A DNA stretch of 64,000 nt from Synchiropus splendidus (taxonomy: Eukaryota > Chordata > Actinopteri > Syngnathiformes > Callionymidae), in assembly GCF_027744825.2 (NCBI RefSeq), contig NC_071334.1:8553437-8617436 (forward strand), in the 5' to 3' direction. Positions 1-12,225 of this stretch are shown piece after piece. Each line of letters starts with the position of its first letter. Position 1 is the first letter of the stretch. The position numbers and the translations under genes were made by a program. Below the pieces are notes generated by a model. That model had not been told where the DNA came from. It saw nothing but the letters and a program-made list of their open reading frames with translations, and ran no database searches.

Positions 1-244
1 GCTGCATCATTTCAACACAGTCATATAGGTGTGAGAAGGGACGTCTGATCAATTTTCCATCAAAATTATGACTAAAGCCAAACAACAACCAATGTGTGGA
101 GTATATTTGTATTGAAAGCTAATACTTTCACTGTACTTTTCAGCTTTCACATAGTCACAGTGGCTCAAGCGCTTTCACTGTCACCATGGGTTTTTGTTAG
201 TTGAGCTTCACAGTTCACAGCACTTCACTAACCGCTGCTAGTGC

Positions 245-357
245 TAGTGATTGTCTGATGAGGCTTCTTGAAACTGTTTTCTCAGTGTCAGGGGCCACTA
301 GGTGGCGTGCTCTGCTCCAAACTCTTTGGTTTTAAACAGCTATTTCAACAAATTTCA
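245..357 (-). mobile_element. Family A foldback MITE, copy 1 (half copy)
   Basis: The copy starts with TAGTGATTG, then GATGAGGCTTC, and carries the core CCACTAGGTGGCGTG at 295-309. It is followed by the CTCTGCTCCAAA spacer that marks the minus orientation of this family. The sequence is lost after the central TTTAAACAGCTATTTCAA block, so the second arm is missing. The core is one mismatch (last base) from the CTCF consensus. Confidence 0.75.
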
Positions 358-364
358 ACAAAGA

Positions 365-910
365 CAAGGTTACGTTTAACAAATGTAATGAACAACAAAC
401 AAGCAGGGCACAGACAGGAAACGAGAAACTGAAGACGTCACCACCAAAACGCGAAGCGAGGGAAACACATGCAAGGACAGGGAAAAACCTGAAACAGAAA
501 AGAGGTGAATTACTATCAAGCCAACTAATGGGGACCACCAAAACCACACTTGGATAAACTCACGAGGCCCAAACAACGAAAAACGCTCGGTGGTGGAAGA
601 CTCAAATACACATGCGAGGAAGTAAAAAGCCAACAAGAGAAAACATTACACAAGTACAAAAACTGTCACTCAAAGCACAAACGCTGCTATGAAAAGACAG
701 AACATAAACTAGAAGGAACTAGAACTTTACTGGAGGAGCAACCATCTGGCAGCGCAGACTGGAGCCGAGGTGTAGAAATCAGCGAGCTTGATCAGCGGAT
801 GAGTTCCAGCTGCGCTGCTATGAAGTTGGAGGGTAGAAAGGAAACAGAAACCTTAGACTGGAGAACAGGAAAAAAACAAAATAAAAGCACACAAAAACCA
901 AAACACGTGG
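365..910 (-). repeat. Family B LTR-like repeat, decayed copy
   Basis: Read on the minus strand this resembles the better copies at 39971 and 43358. Shared pieces on the plus strand include TGATCAGCGGATGAG, CCAGCTGCG, GAAACAGAAAC, AACAAAATAAAAGCACACA and CGCTCGGTGGTGG. Both family termini are missing. A 151-codon open frame at 550-1005 lies inside it; the frame is Lys/Arg-rich and I regard it as non-coding. Confidence 0.5.
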
Positions 911-1000
911 TACTTCACTTACACTCCTCCTGGAAAATCAGTGACTCGATCAATAAATGTGTAAATTGGTTGGTTGAATTTACTGTAGTAGTGAAGGTCA

Positions 1001-1147
1001 GATGAGGCTGGTTGAAACAGTGTTCATATGTTCAGAGCTCAGTAGGTGGCGCTCATAGTTTAAAAATAGCAAAAGCTGTTCAAATCCAAGATGTTAGCGC
1101 AGAGAGCGCCATCTGGTGGACACTGTTTCACAGAGTCTAGTCACTAT
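1001..1147 (+). mobile_element. Family A MITE, copy 2 (internally deleted)
   Basis: Both arms are present but the middle is shortened. The left core CTCAGTAGGTGGCGCTC lies at 1038-1054. The right core, read on the minus strand as CCACCAGATGGCGC at 1106-1119, fits the CTCF consensus at all 14 positions. Copy 3 follows about 15 bp later in the same orientation. Confidence 0.8.
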
Positions 1148-1161
1148 GAACAGGCAGTGTT

Positions 1162-1338
1162 GGGTTGTTGAGGCTTCATGAAACAGAGTCCTTTAAGTCA
1201 TAGCTCAGAAGGTGTTGCTCTGGGTTTAGACATGATGTGTGGTTTCATTGATATACCCTGCTGAAAAGCAGTCATCGTAGAGAGTGCCATCTAGTGGGCA
1301 CTGAAGAATAGTTTCATGAACCCTCATCAGCCCATCAC
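1162..1338 (+). mobile_element. Family A MITE, copy 3
   Basis: A near-complete copy with left arm TTGAGGCTTCATGAAACAG, the diagnostic GGTTTAGA...ATGATGTG spacer, and right end CTCATCAGCCCATCAC. The right core reads CCACTAGATGGCAC on the minus strand at 1284-1297, a full CTCF consensus fit. The left core is decayed (AGAAGGTGTTGCTC). It forms a direct doublet with copy 2. Confidence 0.85.
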
Positions 1339-1339
1339 G

Positions 1340-3165
1340 ACCAGACTACGGTGGCCTGAAGAGGACATAAGCTCTCAACGCCTTGTACACAGGAAGGCAC
1401 GCTGAAGTGCCACCACACACGACATCGCACTTCATTTACAGAGGTTCATTCAGTTAGATAAGTGTAAAAGTAGTTGCTACTTTGTGAAGCTGTAGCTGTA
1501 ACTACAATCCTTCAGGCGATGTTGTGCTCCAGGCTGAAGAGCATGGCGTTTTTTTTTCCAAGCTACTCTTGCGACGTGACTTCCTCAAGACTTTTTCACC
1601 AACTTTCCAAAGTGTTGGACTCAAACATGACGTCATAGTCGTCTTAATAAACGGCGAAACAACAGCGGCTCCATCCAGAAGTTCCACACATTTGTGAGTG
1701 GTGTGGGCCGGGATCGCCTCTTCCTATTAGTTCCATTCATTACACATTGGAGGAAGGCCTAATGTATCTTTTCCCTCGCACCGTCATAAGCCCCAGATTG
1801 GTTCTGGGTGGTCAGTGGACTGCAGCCTGAAACGTATTGAGCTTCTCTAGAACTTTACTTGAGGTCATTTCATCACAGAAGAAGCCTCCTTGATTAACTT
1901 TTTCTCAGCCTCATTGCGCTGAGCAGGCGACAGATAGTTTTCTTAGGGGGCTGCTCCGTCCCCAGAATATGTATATTAATATTACTCTGCTCGATGAGAC
2001 ATTCATTGAAGAAAGTCACTCTGGATCAGCTCAACTTTGAAAAAATAGTTTTGAAGATTGTTTTTTTTTTTTTAGCGTCGGATTCTTTTAAATGTCACGC
2101 AGCTCATATTGTCGCAGCGTTCGGACAGCTGTAGGTTCAGATCCCTGTAGCAACATCATATACATGGAGAAACACTTAGAGCTGGAGGGTGTAGCGGAGG
2201 TTGGTAACCTTTCTGCAGGGTGTCACCAAGCTCTTGACAGCAAACAGTGTCGGCTTTAATTGGAACAAGCACAATGTAATGGAGCATGTCAGATGGAGTC
2301 GGTGGTGTTGGAGAGAGCAGTCGGCAGGTTTCTCTGCAGTCGGAGGAGATGAAGATCCAGGAATGTTTCTCTGGATTAATGACATTTTAGACAGGTCCAT
2401 CATGCCTCAATGGACCAGGAGTGGTTTCGAGAAGCCACTCCACCAAAGCTGGAGGGAAAAACTGCAGTTTTTGGTTTCAGAACGAGGGTTATGGGTTGGT
2501 TGGATCAAGCGAGCTCAAAGTTGATCTGCAAACAGCCCATGTTTCAGAAGCCCTCAACAATGGAACACTGTTTACACGATGGCGCCAAGGCAACAAGTGA
2601 AGCAAAGAGTCACTCCTCCCACTTCTCCTCAGGTGGTGAAATTAATGTTCTATCATAGTTTATGCAGGAAGGGTTTGAGCTAGGACTTTGAAACAGGGCA
2701 TCCAAAGCCCCGCCCACAGCCCATAACCCCGCCCACTCTCCTCCCGACACGACTGATGTAACCACTTGCTTTATAAAAAAGAAACTGTACAGAAATATTT
2801 GCACAGAAATAACTTTTTATAAAAACAAACATCTGAGCCAAATAACAAACTGAGATGAACTCAGTAGCTGCTGCTACAGTAACAGTTTCAGATGCAGGGC
2901 AGCTGTTTTACTTGGTGGACGCTGATTTAAAATAAAATAAATAAAAATAAATAAATAAAAATATATAATGAAACTTTCTTGGTTTACCACATGATTGAAT
3001 AAATTGAACCACATGAATTTTGATCTCTGTTAAGCTATTTGCTTACATTCGGCAAGTGCTGTCTGATCGTCCAGCAGGGGGAGCTGGCGTTTTGCCAATG
3101 ACACGCCAAAATACTCCTCTGATTATGAAGCTATGCAGAGTATATAAAACAACAGGTTCTCAATT
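1340..3165. other. No gene seen
   Basis: Only short open frames are present on either strand. There is a T-run near 2060, GC boxes CCCCGCCC near 2710 and 2727, and an AT-rich simple stretch (AAATAAATAAA type) at 2930-2970. CAGCAGGGGGAGC at 3072-3084 resembles a partial CTCF core outside family A. Confidence 0.5.
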
Positions 3166-3169
3166 CGGG

Positions 3170-3540
3170 ATGTCTACATAGTATCTTCGCTTCGACCTGT
3201 GTAATTCTGTGTCTTTCCGCCGCTAACCTGCTCGCTAGTCGCTGCAAATAACGGTGCAAGAAACGCGACGCTACCGAACTGGAACATGAGGACAACAGGG
3301 ATGGGGGGAAAACCTGAAAACAGAAAATGGGGCGAATAAATGCAACACACAAAACTGGGAGAAAAAATGCACCTGGTACTAACACACAAGGCGTAAGGCA
3401 TCGGTGGTGAAAAGCACATGCACGAGGGAAAAAACTGCAGAAAATGTGAGTAACAAAAGCACGTGTAAAGACATGTACGCGAGGAGAAGAATACAAAACA
3501 CGTTAGACCAAAAACACGGGCAGAACTGAAACCCTTGGAA
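3170..3540 (-). repeat. Family B LTR-like repeat, decayed copy
   Basis: On the plus strand it shares AAACTGGGAGAA, ACCTGGTA, CGGTGGTG and CACATGCACGAGG with the reverse complement of the 43.4 kb copy. Order and spacing are the same as in that copy. Ends are not recognisable. The 121-codon minus-strand open frame here lies in the repeat and shows no protein family. Confidence 0.4.
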
Positions 3541-3544
3541 ATGC

Positions 3545-4955
3545 TTTACCACCTAGAAGTTAAACTTGAGATCTTGTACTTTCAGCTCAGTTGCCTGCCG
3601 TCAGACATTACATTTTTCATTTTAAATGAAAACCAGTGCTGCTGAAAAGTATGGATATCAGAGGCTTCTCTCTTCATAAGTTTTGCCAAACACAGTTCTA
3701 ACAAGCTTCCAGTCTCTGCTACAGCTAGCGACCCGACTTAATGACCTTCAAAAGCAGCAGGAGCAAAGCACAAACCCAGAAAGTGTTCAGTGGGCGTCAG
3801 AGCTCCCTGTTGGTTTGCAGAAAGACCTGAGTCCTGGCAGGTAACACGTAGGTGCATCGCTTTTATAGAGCGGAGTCGGCGTTGAAAACAGACCTGCTGA
3901 GGCTTTATAAACAGATTCGTGACAGCTGTGAGTCTAAAAAGGTGGAAGCCTAAAATGTTGAGTATTGTGGGTGAGGGTTGCTTTCATGTCATCTTTCCTG
4001 TTTTCTGTGAATGCATTTGTGAAAACTGAATGAGAGCCGTCTCATATCTAGACCTGATGGAGGCAAACTTTTTAAGGCACCGTTCCTCTTCAGGCTGAAG
4101 TGGAGCTGCAAACTTTCCGCCATGAAAGAGAACGATCGAGGCAAACGGAGCCACTGGCAGCTATTGCAGAAATAAACTTTTATAGCTGAAGATCATTTGC
4201 TCCTGACGGCGCATTTTTGGGTCCAAAAGCAGAATGTGATTATCCCGGAAGCAACTCTTCAGGTTGTGTGGTCAGCATATTTGATGAGCAAAGACAGAAT
4301 TGCTTTGTTTCCAGCGCGACTTTCCCTGTAACTTTTGCGGGTGGTGTCGATTCAATAAACTTCATTTCACCGCTCTCTTCTCTCATCACTTCACACAGCA
4401 CGTCAGCATAAAGGAATCTGTAACTGTCCGACGTTCAGGTCGCGATTTTCATTGAAGATTATGTTCAAAACTTCTGCAAATATTGCCTTTTCTAATGCAA
4501 AAAAAGTGTTTCACCTGCGCTCCCTCTGGCACTTAGCCTCTTTTAGCTTCTGTCTAAGCTCCCTCCGTGGTGCCGTGGGGAAACAAAAATAAAATCCCTG
4601 GGTGGACCTGCAGAGCACACGGCGCCTGGGAAGATGGAGAGGGAGACAACGACACTGGAGCTGCTGCAGATTTATCTCGGAGACAAACCAATTATAGCTG
4701 CCTGCAGACGGGTGGGTGTTTGTGAAATGTGCGACAAGGTTCTATGAAAATAGAGGAGTGAGACATCTGATGCACCTACCGCCGGCTTGTATCAGACTCA
4801 AATCGCTATATTAACCAACAAATGAACCATGAAATATTCCTCAAACACAGCAGTCCAAACTTTAGGTCGACTTTTCCTCATTTTTAATTCAATGAAATAA
4901 AAAAATGAACACAAATAGTAACTAAACTGACTGTTTTTTGGAGTGACCTTGGTGA
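3545..4955. other. No gene seen
   Basis: Complex, moderately AT-rich sequence with only short frames. The stretch 4600-4740, containing GATTTATCTCGGAGACAAAC, is unique within the window and could be non-coding functional DNA. Nothing visible proves it. Confidence 0.45.
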
Positions 4956-5065
4956 TGCTGCGGCCGGCATTTCAAGAGGGAAAGATATTATGGCCATCTG
5001 CTTTGCATAAATATTCATAATGCAACCTAACTGTCCAAAGGAACTCAGCGCAAAAAACAGTTGAA
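4955..5065. promoter_or_regulatory. Candidate conserved non-coding element
   Basis: This unique stretch contains CTTTGCATAAATATTCATAAT, an octamer/POU-like and homeodomain-like cluster, next to the GC-rich block GCTGCGGCCGGC. Such word mixtures are common in vertebrate developmental enhancers. Conservation is an inference and has not been seen directly. Confidence 0.2.
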
Positions 5066-6235
5066 GCATTTTTTAAATTGCTGCTGATGGCACACCTAAG
5101 AGAAGAAATGGCTTCAGAAATGGATTCACTGTTTCGTGCTGTGTTTGGGAATGACACGTCGGAACTTGATTTCCCCACTACAGCTGTACATGGAACTCAA
5201 GCAGTTGCTTGCAGTTGTACTGTTACTGTGTCATGTATTTTCCAAACATCTCCACCGAGCACTTTTGAATTACACACAACTATCTGCTGCTGTGAACTTC
5301 TAATGGTGTGTGAGAGAGGTGGCTACATGAAGCCCTCCTGCTGCAACCGCTTCACATCCAGGGTTTCCACAGAGAGACGGCACAGTTGGACCGACTGCGT
5401 TTTTATTTTAATACTTTTTAGCAAAGATGGCTGAACCACACGCTTTCAAATGAGTATTATTATCAGCAGCACAGTAGGTTGTTTTTTGTGAAACTGAAAT
5501 GGTCATTTTGGATCGTCGTCGCCAGTTGTTCTTTACGTAAGTGCTGACATTTGTATTCATGCATGTTTCTGTAGACAGTGAAAGTCTTCTGAAACTGAGC
5601 TTCAATTTAGTTTCTGCAGTGACTTCCTAAGCAGCTGCCAGGATCGAATATGTTAAAGCCTTATTTGCTGTTTGAATTTTTATTTTGCACTATTTTTTTT
5701 GTCTAATTGTGTGTTTCATTACACTGTAATGTTCAGCCCTTTCTGACGTCACGAACTGACAATGTTGTTTCTGCATAAAGGATCTCAGCCTCCGACAACA
5801 ATAACAATAGCTTGGATGAAACAGGGGCTTAAAGCTGCTCACCCTCTGTCATAATACACATGACTAGTAAGACTAGTAAGTTTAAGACAGACTAGTTTCA
5901 AAGTTCATTGCAAGATAAAAATTGTTTAGAAATTGTTTTCATCTTGTGTGATAAGTTCAGTGAGATTTACACAAAACACTTTTCAGTCATTTAATAAAAA
6001 TGAAATGTCACTATTGATCAGTTTCCTAGTTTTCCAGTCCAGAATATTCTTTTGTGAAAAGGTCACTTGTCTCTCCATGATCTTAGAATACATTGATCTG
6101 TAACGTTATCCTTTTTTTCATAAATCATTGTGGATTCAAAAGGTATACATTTTATTAGGACGTTCCTTACTGACTTTAGGTCAGTAGGTATTTGAAATGA
6201 GGCCAGTGAATGCACCAGTGTTCAACGGAGAGACG
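5066..6235. other. No gene seen
   Basis: AT-rich unique sequence. The 118-codon plus-strand frame at 5078-5434 has a Cys-rich, low-probability composition and no motif I recognise. Direct copies of GACTAGTAAG occur near 5862-5880. Confidence 0.5.
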
Positions 6236-6237
6236 GG

Positions 6238-6422
6238 TAGATGAGGCTTCGTAGAAAAGTGTCCTTATTTTCACTGCTCAGCAGGTGGTGCTCTTGGTGT
6301 AGAAATGTTGTAAGGTTTCCGTGAAATAGCTGTTTAAACCAAGGACTTGAAAGCAGACTGCCTCCTTGTGGGCACTGATAATTGTGGACACTGTTTCATG
6401 GAGTGTCATCAACCCATCATTC
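6238..6422 (+). mobile_element. Family A MITE, copy 4
   Basis: A complete-length, diverged copy: GATGAGGCTTCG...GTGTCCTTATTTTCA at the left, central GTGAAATAGCTGTTTAAACC, and GGACACTGTTTCATGGAGTG at the right. The left core is GCTCAGCAGGTGGTGCTC. The right core is badly decayed. Confidence 0.8.
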
Positions 6423-6424
6423 AC

Positions 6425-8640
6425 CCAAATGAAAAACTGGTTTGAGGCCTCAACCATCCAGTCCCTCCTCCGATCTCCTCACTGAGAAGGCTTTTCTAAG
6501 AAGTGCTTCAACAGAAGGTGGCCTTTCACGTGTTCTCAAGAAAGGAGGGAAAATAAAGTCTGGTTCATCAAGTTTCTTGTCTGACAGTGTTGATGTCTTT
6601 AGTGAAATAAAACGCCACAGTCAGAGTGCTTGGTGTTTACAGGAGGCACAGCATTCACACCCGCTTTTGGACTTTTGATAAATGTCAACACATTCAGTGT
6701 ATTTATGCATTGTACTTCATGGCCTATATCAGATGTATCTTGCAAATGGCAAATATTAGAATGTGTATCGGCATTGTGTACTGTTCTTATCTTTTTGGTG
6801 AGTCACGAGCTCAAGCTTCTCAATATAGTTCAGGGACGTCCATAACTTTTCCAAGTCAAACCAATGCAGTTCAAAACAACCTCGTGGGTGGAGGTGAAAA
6901 TACCAGGTTCAGAAGTTCAAAACAAAAAGATGGTGAAGAGCCCTATTTGCCCGTACTGACTAGAACATGCGTTTAAAACATTTGACAGAGCGGATATTCT
7001 CATCATGCCAGTGCCATGGAAGCCTGTTCTTCTAACCAAAAAAATGGAGAGCGACATTAGAAAGAGAAGCAAGTTTGAAGAATGAGTGGCAACCATCTGC
7101 GTTTCGCCGCTTTGCAGGATTATTTTGCCCTGAAAGTTTGCATCGAACACGCTTTGAAACCTGACTGCAGTGGTGAGGAGGCATCAGTACTCGTAGGTAA
7201 GAGACCGAGTCAGTCCCACTGTTTACCCAAACGCATTATATGTCCTTAAGAGAATTTTATATTTTATATATTTACATGTCTGTTCAGTGATGCCGTCCGT
7301 CTCTGAGCTGCTCAAACACTTCATCCTCTCACAATAGTCCAAGTCGTTGCTTCCACAACAATCTGGTTCGAATAAAAGTCCTTTGTTCACATGAACCTTC
7401 TCCTCTTCCTCAAAGAACGTCAACGAAACCCTCATTATTTGCTGATATCGCCGCTACTTCCTCTGCTTTGACAAGATGAAGACGTTTGACCCACATATGT
7501 GTGTATTTCCAAAGTCACGTGTGTAAGTTTCCATCGCTCGAAAAGGCTCTGGCTGACTTTGAAACAGCGGCAAGGACTACAAAAATGGCAGATGTCCCAT
7601 GCTAGTGAACAAAAAGGACCGGGTCATCCTCATTCAGGTTAAACTTGGAATGTTGTATCACACCTTTTTAGAGTTTATCGCTGAAAAACTGTGATTAAAT
7701 CCTTAAACATTCCCTGCAACACTGGGAGTGGCGACTCCCTCATGTGACCAAGTACAACCTGAGCAAGAGCACTTCAGAAGAAGGACATCAGTTGCAAAAC
7801 ATGTACATACATAAATGATGCTGGAGAAAGTGTCAGAGGTGAACCGTGCTGGTTTTGGACTGAGACATGGATGGTGTGTCTGGCTTCACGCTCGTAGCAG
7901 GATGCAGACCAGACCACGGAGGAGTCATGGCAACGTTGAGCACCTATAAACTACTACTCCACACTGAAGGTACAACGCTTGACCTCGTGGTCTGATTCCA
8001 CTCCACCACCAAACTGGTGGGGACTGAATGTTTCCAGTCCTTCCCAAGCCGAGCGAAGTGCTGCTCTCCGTTTCCAGCACGGGATTTTCTGGGCTTTGAC
8101 AATCGAGCTGAAGGCCGAGCAACGTGGTGCCTCTGTAATTGGCTCTCCTTCTGGCGCCTCTTGTTAAAGCCAGAACTGCCACCCGGGATAAAGACTCTTG
8201 GATTTGCGCCACACTCCCATAGAATATGGAGGAGACGTGTCAAAACAGGGCCATCAGAATCCAAAAAAGGTCACCGCATGAGAAGGATTTCTTGGTGTGT
8301 TTTTGCTGGTTCTTTTGTGTAAAACGCTCGACCAAAGGCTTCACTGCGTAATGTTTGTTTGTCAATTTAAAAAACAAAAACATCGTCCTGCGTAAAAGCA
8401 GGTGCCAAGCATCTGAAGCTAACATGTTCTTGCTTCCCTCTCGCCTTCCTCCCCTCTCCAACGTTGTCACCCTCTCACTTCTTGCTCTCCCCGTCCATCC
8501 ATCTGCCAGACTCCTCTCTTTTTCTGATGTTGTTTTCCTTCCCTCTCCTCTGCCCCTCTCCACTTTCTTCTCACAGACAGTCCTCATTAGCAACAGCAGA
8601 CGCCTCTTTCTGCTCCTTGTTTGCAGCCAATAGCCATTAG
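6425..8640. other. No gene seen; long minor frames only
   Basis: Several frames of 60-117 codons overlap each other on both strands, as expected of shadows. None shows a domain, signal peptide or convincing splice series. The stretch 8420-8590 is a pyrimidine-rich CTCTC/CCTTCC track, which explains the basic minus-strand frame across it. Confidence 0.5.
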
Positions 8641-8960
8641 TCTGTTATGTGCCGGGCAATAAATCGCATCAGGCAGCAACCCAAGCGCCCGACTCTCTCT
8701 CTCTCTCTCTCTCTCTCTGCGTCGGCCAATCACAACAATTTGTTGTGGTTTACTGAGCTGTGGTGGACTGAAGCGCTCTCTGCATAATGCTTATTCCCGA
8801 AAGGTAAATGTGGCGTTTTCATCGCCTCGTAGATGCAGTAATGAAGCGCTTGCGCTCAGAAGACGCGGCGTATCATTTATTATTCCTAATGTACGATGAC
8901 ATAAACCTGTTTTCATCCACACCATTTGTGTTTTATTCATAATAATCTCACCCAAACCCT
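8640..8960. promoter_or_regulatory. Candidate conserved non-coding element
   Basis: Complex unique sequence split by a (CT)n run at 8692-8718. It contains CCAATCACAACAATTTG (CCAAT plus SOX-like ACAAT), GCATAATGC, TAATGAAGCG and TTTATTATTCCTAATG. Its GC level is higher than its surroundings. The words are seen in the sequence; an enhancer role is inference. Confidence 0.25.
8692..8718. repeat. (CT)n microsatellite
   Basis: An uninterrupted CT dinucleotide run of about 13 units. Confidence 0.95.
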
Positions 8961-9019
8961 GTATATCGATTCAAATAGAAGCCGACAACTATTCCCCTGA
9001 GCGTGCGACTTCCCAAAAC

Positions 9020-9130
9020 AACACAGTAATAGCAGCTAACATAACTCTTTGATGGCTTCTTTATTCTATTTTGGCTGCAATAAAGCGATTATTACTGCCT
9101 TGATGGAGACTTGTTCTTTTCCCTTTTCTT
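9020..9130. promoter_or_regulatory. Candidate conserved non-coding element
   Basis: Contains CTTTGATGG (TCF/LEF-like), GCAATAAAGCGATTATTAC (homeobox-like) and TGATGGAGAC in a repeat-free stretch. It lies about 60 bp downstream of the 8640-8960 candidate, so the two may form one element. Confidence 0.22.
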
Positions 9131-9197
9131 TAAAGCAGTCATTTCAGATGCTTTTAAAATAATATTGGATCCCGTGGGGCCCGATAGGCACTTCTGA

Positions 9198-9388
9198 TAT
9201 TGGGGCTTCGCGAAACACTGTGTTATTTTCAGAGCCCGCTAGATGGCGCTCTCTGCTCTAAAATCTTTGGATGTTAACAGCCGTTTCAGTGACACCCAAT
9301 ATACAGTAATTTCTTAAACCAGAACACTGTCTACTGTGCTCTGATGATAAGGACACTGTTTCATGAAGCCTCATCACCCCTTCACAAA
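9198..9388 (-). mobile_element. Family A MITE, copy 5
   Basis: Left core CCGCTAGATGGCGC differs from the CTCF consensus at one position. The CTCTGCTCTAAAATCTTTGG spacer shows minus orientation. The right arm reads GGACACTGTTTCATGAAGCC. Copy 6 follows after about 50 bp in the opposite orientation. Confidence 0.85.
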
Positions 9389-9435
9389 CATCTAAGTAGC
9401 ATATTCTCCAACAGCAAACACAGTTGCACACGCAG

Positions 9436-9634
9436 GAGATGGGTTGATGAAGTACCAAGAAACAGCATCATACTTTTCAGAGTCCATCAGATGGCGCTAT
9501 CGGTTTAGAAATGATGTAGAAATGTGATGTATCATTGAAATAGATGTACTAAGCCAAACGTTATACATCAGACAGTGGCACCTAGTGGCCTCTGAAAATT
9601 AGGACACTGTTTCATGAAACCTCATCTACCCTTA
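9436..9634 (+). mobile_element. Family A MITE, copy 6
   Basis: GGTTTAGAAATGATGT gives plus orientation. The cores are CCATCAGATGGCGC at the left and CCACTAGGTGCCAC (minus strand) at the right, each one mismatch from the consensus. The right end is GGACACTGTTTCATGAAACC. It makes an inverted pair with copy 5. Confidence 0.85.
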
Positions 9635-9635
9635 A

Positions 9636-10950
9636 ATATTGTTTTGTGAAACTCCTGCCCATCACTACCACACGCTCCCATGCACACACACACACATTGA
9701 ACGTTAATGTTGGTCTGTGTGTCTGCGTTCATTCGAAGAACTTCACTCTGATCATTTCTCTCATTTATAGAGCAGTTTGTCCCAAACATTTGGGCTTTTG
9801 GAATGAGTCTTCTCTCATGTTTATTTGACCTATTTACTTGCACCAGTTCGTAATATTTACAGCACCTCCTGCAGCGTCTTTACATTTTCTTTGCAATTCA
9901 GCTTCTTTAAGACAACAATAATAAAACTTGCAAGGAGGTTACTGCTTTTTACAATTAAAACTCACCAAACACAGTGTCAGGAAAATGACATAAATGAAAG
10001 AAAAAATGCTATTGAGGAAGCCTGTTAGTTATTGACAATCACATTGTTACACTGCTTTGTGTATTACTGTACATGAGGTGCCTTATAACCACGCGGAAAA
10101 GTGGACGTGTAGGTGAGTATAAACAAGTGCTGAACTAAATACGTATTCTGGCTCTGCAGAGAATGATCTAATCCCACCCCATACCCCCCACAATTCAGTG
10201 TCACCAACCCCCACAGCATCCTGAGTCGCAGTGACACACTGTGTCAGTAAGTGTGGGGTGCGACAAATGTCGTCTCTTTATCGACAGATGGACTGCGTCT
10301 TCGTCACATGCATCATCTATATGTGTTTCCCCCTCAGTGGCTGTTGGCTCTGCTGTGGGAAGGGAAGGCGACAGGCTGGGTGAAACGTCAACAAATGTTT
10401 GTCACAGTTCTGGAATCCAGACGTGGTAAGTTAGACGTGATGAGTTCAGGAAACTTAGTTAGATGCTTGGGATTATTAAACAGCAGCAGATCTTCAAACT
10501 CCAGCCGCGAGTTTTGAGACTAGCTCAACACGAAGTGAGGCGCCAAGTGGATTTGGTTTGACCAGACCTTTGGAGTCATTATGCAGCTCACTGATTCTGA
10601 TGTTTCACAGTCGAAACAATTCTTCAAGTTTGTTTGGCTGCAGAGATGCAGCCACTCAATTCTGGAAGCACCATGAAAGCAAATGTCCTGGATCTGCAGC
10701 CAGGAATAAAAAATCACTTGTTGGTGAGAAGTTTTCTTTCATTTTGAAGAGTCGATTAAACCAGTCGAACCTCAGGGGTAGTAAAAGCCGGTCCGTAGTC
10801 TCAGCTCATTCGTTCATGACTCATGACTCCATGAGTCAGAACCATTTCCTGTCTTTGGATTCTGTTGACCTGTGGCCTGAGACTCTATTCAGACTCTACT
10901 TTTATTCAACTGGATTACATACCACTCCCCTTTTTCCTCTCCTGCATCTT
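9636..10950. other. No gene seen
   Basis: Short CA run near 9683-9695. The 143-codon frame at 10558-10989 runs into a hAT-like transposon end, so I do not call it a gene. The rest is unique, low-information sequence. Confidence 0.5.
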
Positions 10951-10952
10951 GA

Positions 10953-11040
10953 GCAGAGGTGGGCAAAGTATGGCCCTTTACCCTCATGAGGTCAAACTTA
11001 AATGATGGCTATTACAAGCAATGAAATGGACTGCAAAAAA
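10953..11040 (+). mobile_element. hAT-like transposon end fragment
   Basis: CAGAGGTGGGCAAAGTATGG followed by CCC resembles a common vertebrate hAT terminal repeat. It also matches the reverse-complemented right end of the element at 56850-57320. No matching second end is obvious nearby. Confidence 0.45.
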
Positions 11041-11880
11041 AATCCCTTGTAAAATACTTCCTGCAGTTCTTATCCACGCTATCTACCACGTAAGTGCGAA
11101 ATATTCATCATCTACCTTCACAATCTTTTAATAAAATGTATTGACGATGAAATAATCTGCTATATCACCAAATAATGTCTCAACATAATTCGACTTTGCC
11201 CCATGTTTTCGTTGTTTTACAACACTTTCCTGCTGTCTTTCAGTCTTCAAAGTCACAGTAGATGATGCGGCCCCAACAGAAATTTGACCGCCGACCGCTC
11301 CACATCCATTGAACCCTGCATAACAACCATGATATTATTCACTGAAACTCTGGAGACGCAAATAATATATCACTCAAGGTTCTTGTGTTCAAATTCAACA
11401 ACAATAAACAAGCTCATTCACAGTGATACAATCTGAGGGGCTGATAGGTCCTCATTGTCATGGCCTCCTAGATACTACTACGACTACTACTACTACTAAA
11501 AAAAAATTAATAATAGGCGTTGTTGTTCCACAGCAATAGCACTTTCAACAGAAGTGCCTCAGTGCACTGCAGAGTTGAACCCGTCAACTGTATTTTCAAT
11601 GACTTCCCACACTTCCTCAGATTTATAGCTCTACATCTCTGACATCGTAACTCACTCATCCTAAGTGCCTCTTTTTATCTCCCTCATCATTTACATACAA
11701 CGGAGGGAGGAACAACATCCAGAAAAAACGAAATCAATGCTGCTGTTTCATATCTCCCCCTCAGCCTTCCTGCTATGCATCACTTCATTATCAGAGCAGA
11801 TATGCAATGATCCAAGCTTGTATTGTGGAGGAGAACATGGAGAGAATACGAGCCTGTCTCTGCAGGATGAGAACAAACAC
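11041..11880. other. No gene seen
   Basis: AT-rich sequence with a short ACT trinucleotide run at about 11471-11498 and an A-run at 11499. The short frames do not look coding. Confidence 0.5.
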
Positions 11881-11884
11881 GCAT

Positions 11885-12080
11885 GCATTTGCCTGCTGTG
11901 AGCTCGCCGCAGCCGTGGACTGAGCTGACCTTTCAGGGAAGACGATCATTTGCATGTGGCTGAACCTCTTCCACCGGGCTTCTTTCAGGCTCTGTTACGC
12001 GGCAATATTGAATGATGGCATAATCAGGACTGCAGCGGTGCAGACTGTGGCTCGCGACTAATGAATAGTGTTTGCATTGG
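11885..12080. promoter_or_regulatory. Candidate conserved non-coding element
   Basis: Repeat-free sequence containing ATCATTTGCATGTGGC (octamer-like), GGCAATATTGAATGATGGC and GACTAATGAATAGTG. Conservation would need a cross-species alignment. Confidence 0.22.
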
Positions 12081-12149
12081 ATGCGTATGGGAATGTGCAG
12101 CGGTCAAGTTCCCCTGCTTCCCTCTGCGTGTGTGTGTATATAATGTATA

Positions 12150-12225
12150 TATTAAGGGTGCTCTGATTGATCGGTGACCGATCATGATCGGCCGATTTCA
12201 GCCTGATCGGTGAATGCGGATGCTG
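12150..12225. mobile_element. hAT-like terminal fragment with GATCGG cluster
   Basis: GGGTGCTCTGATTGATCGG is followed by repeated CCGATCATGATCGGCCGAT words. This matches the general form of a hAT terminal and subterminal repeat common in fish and amphibians. Only one end is recognisable. Confidence 0.4.
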
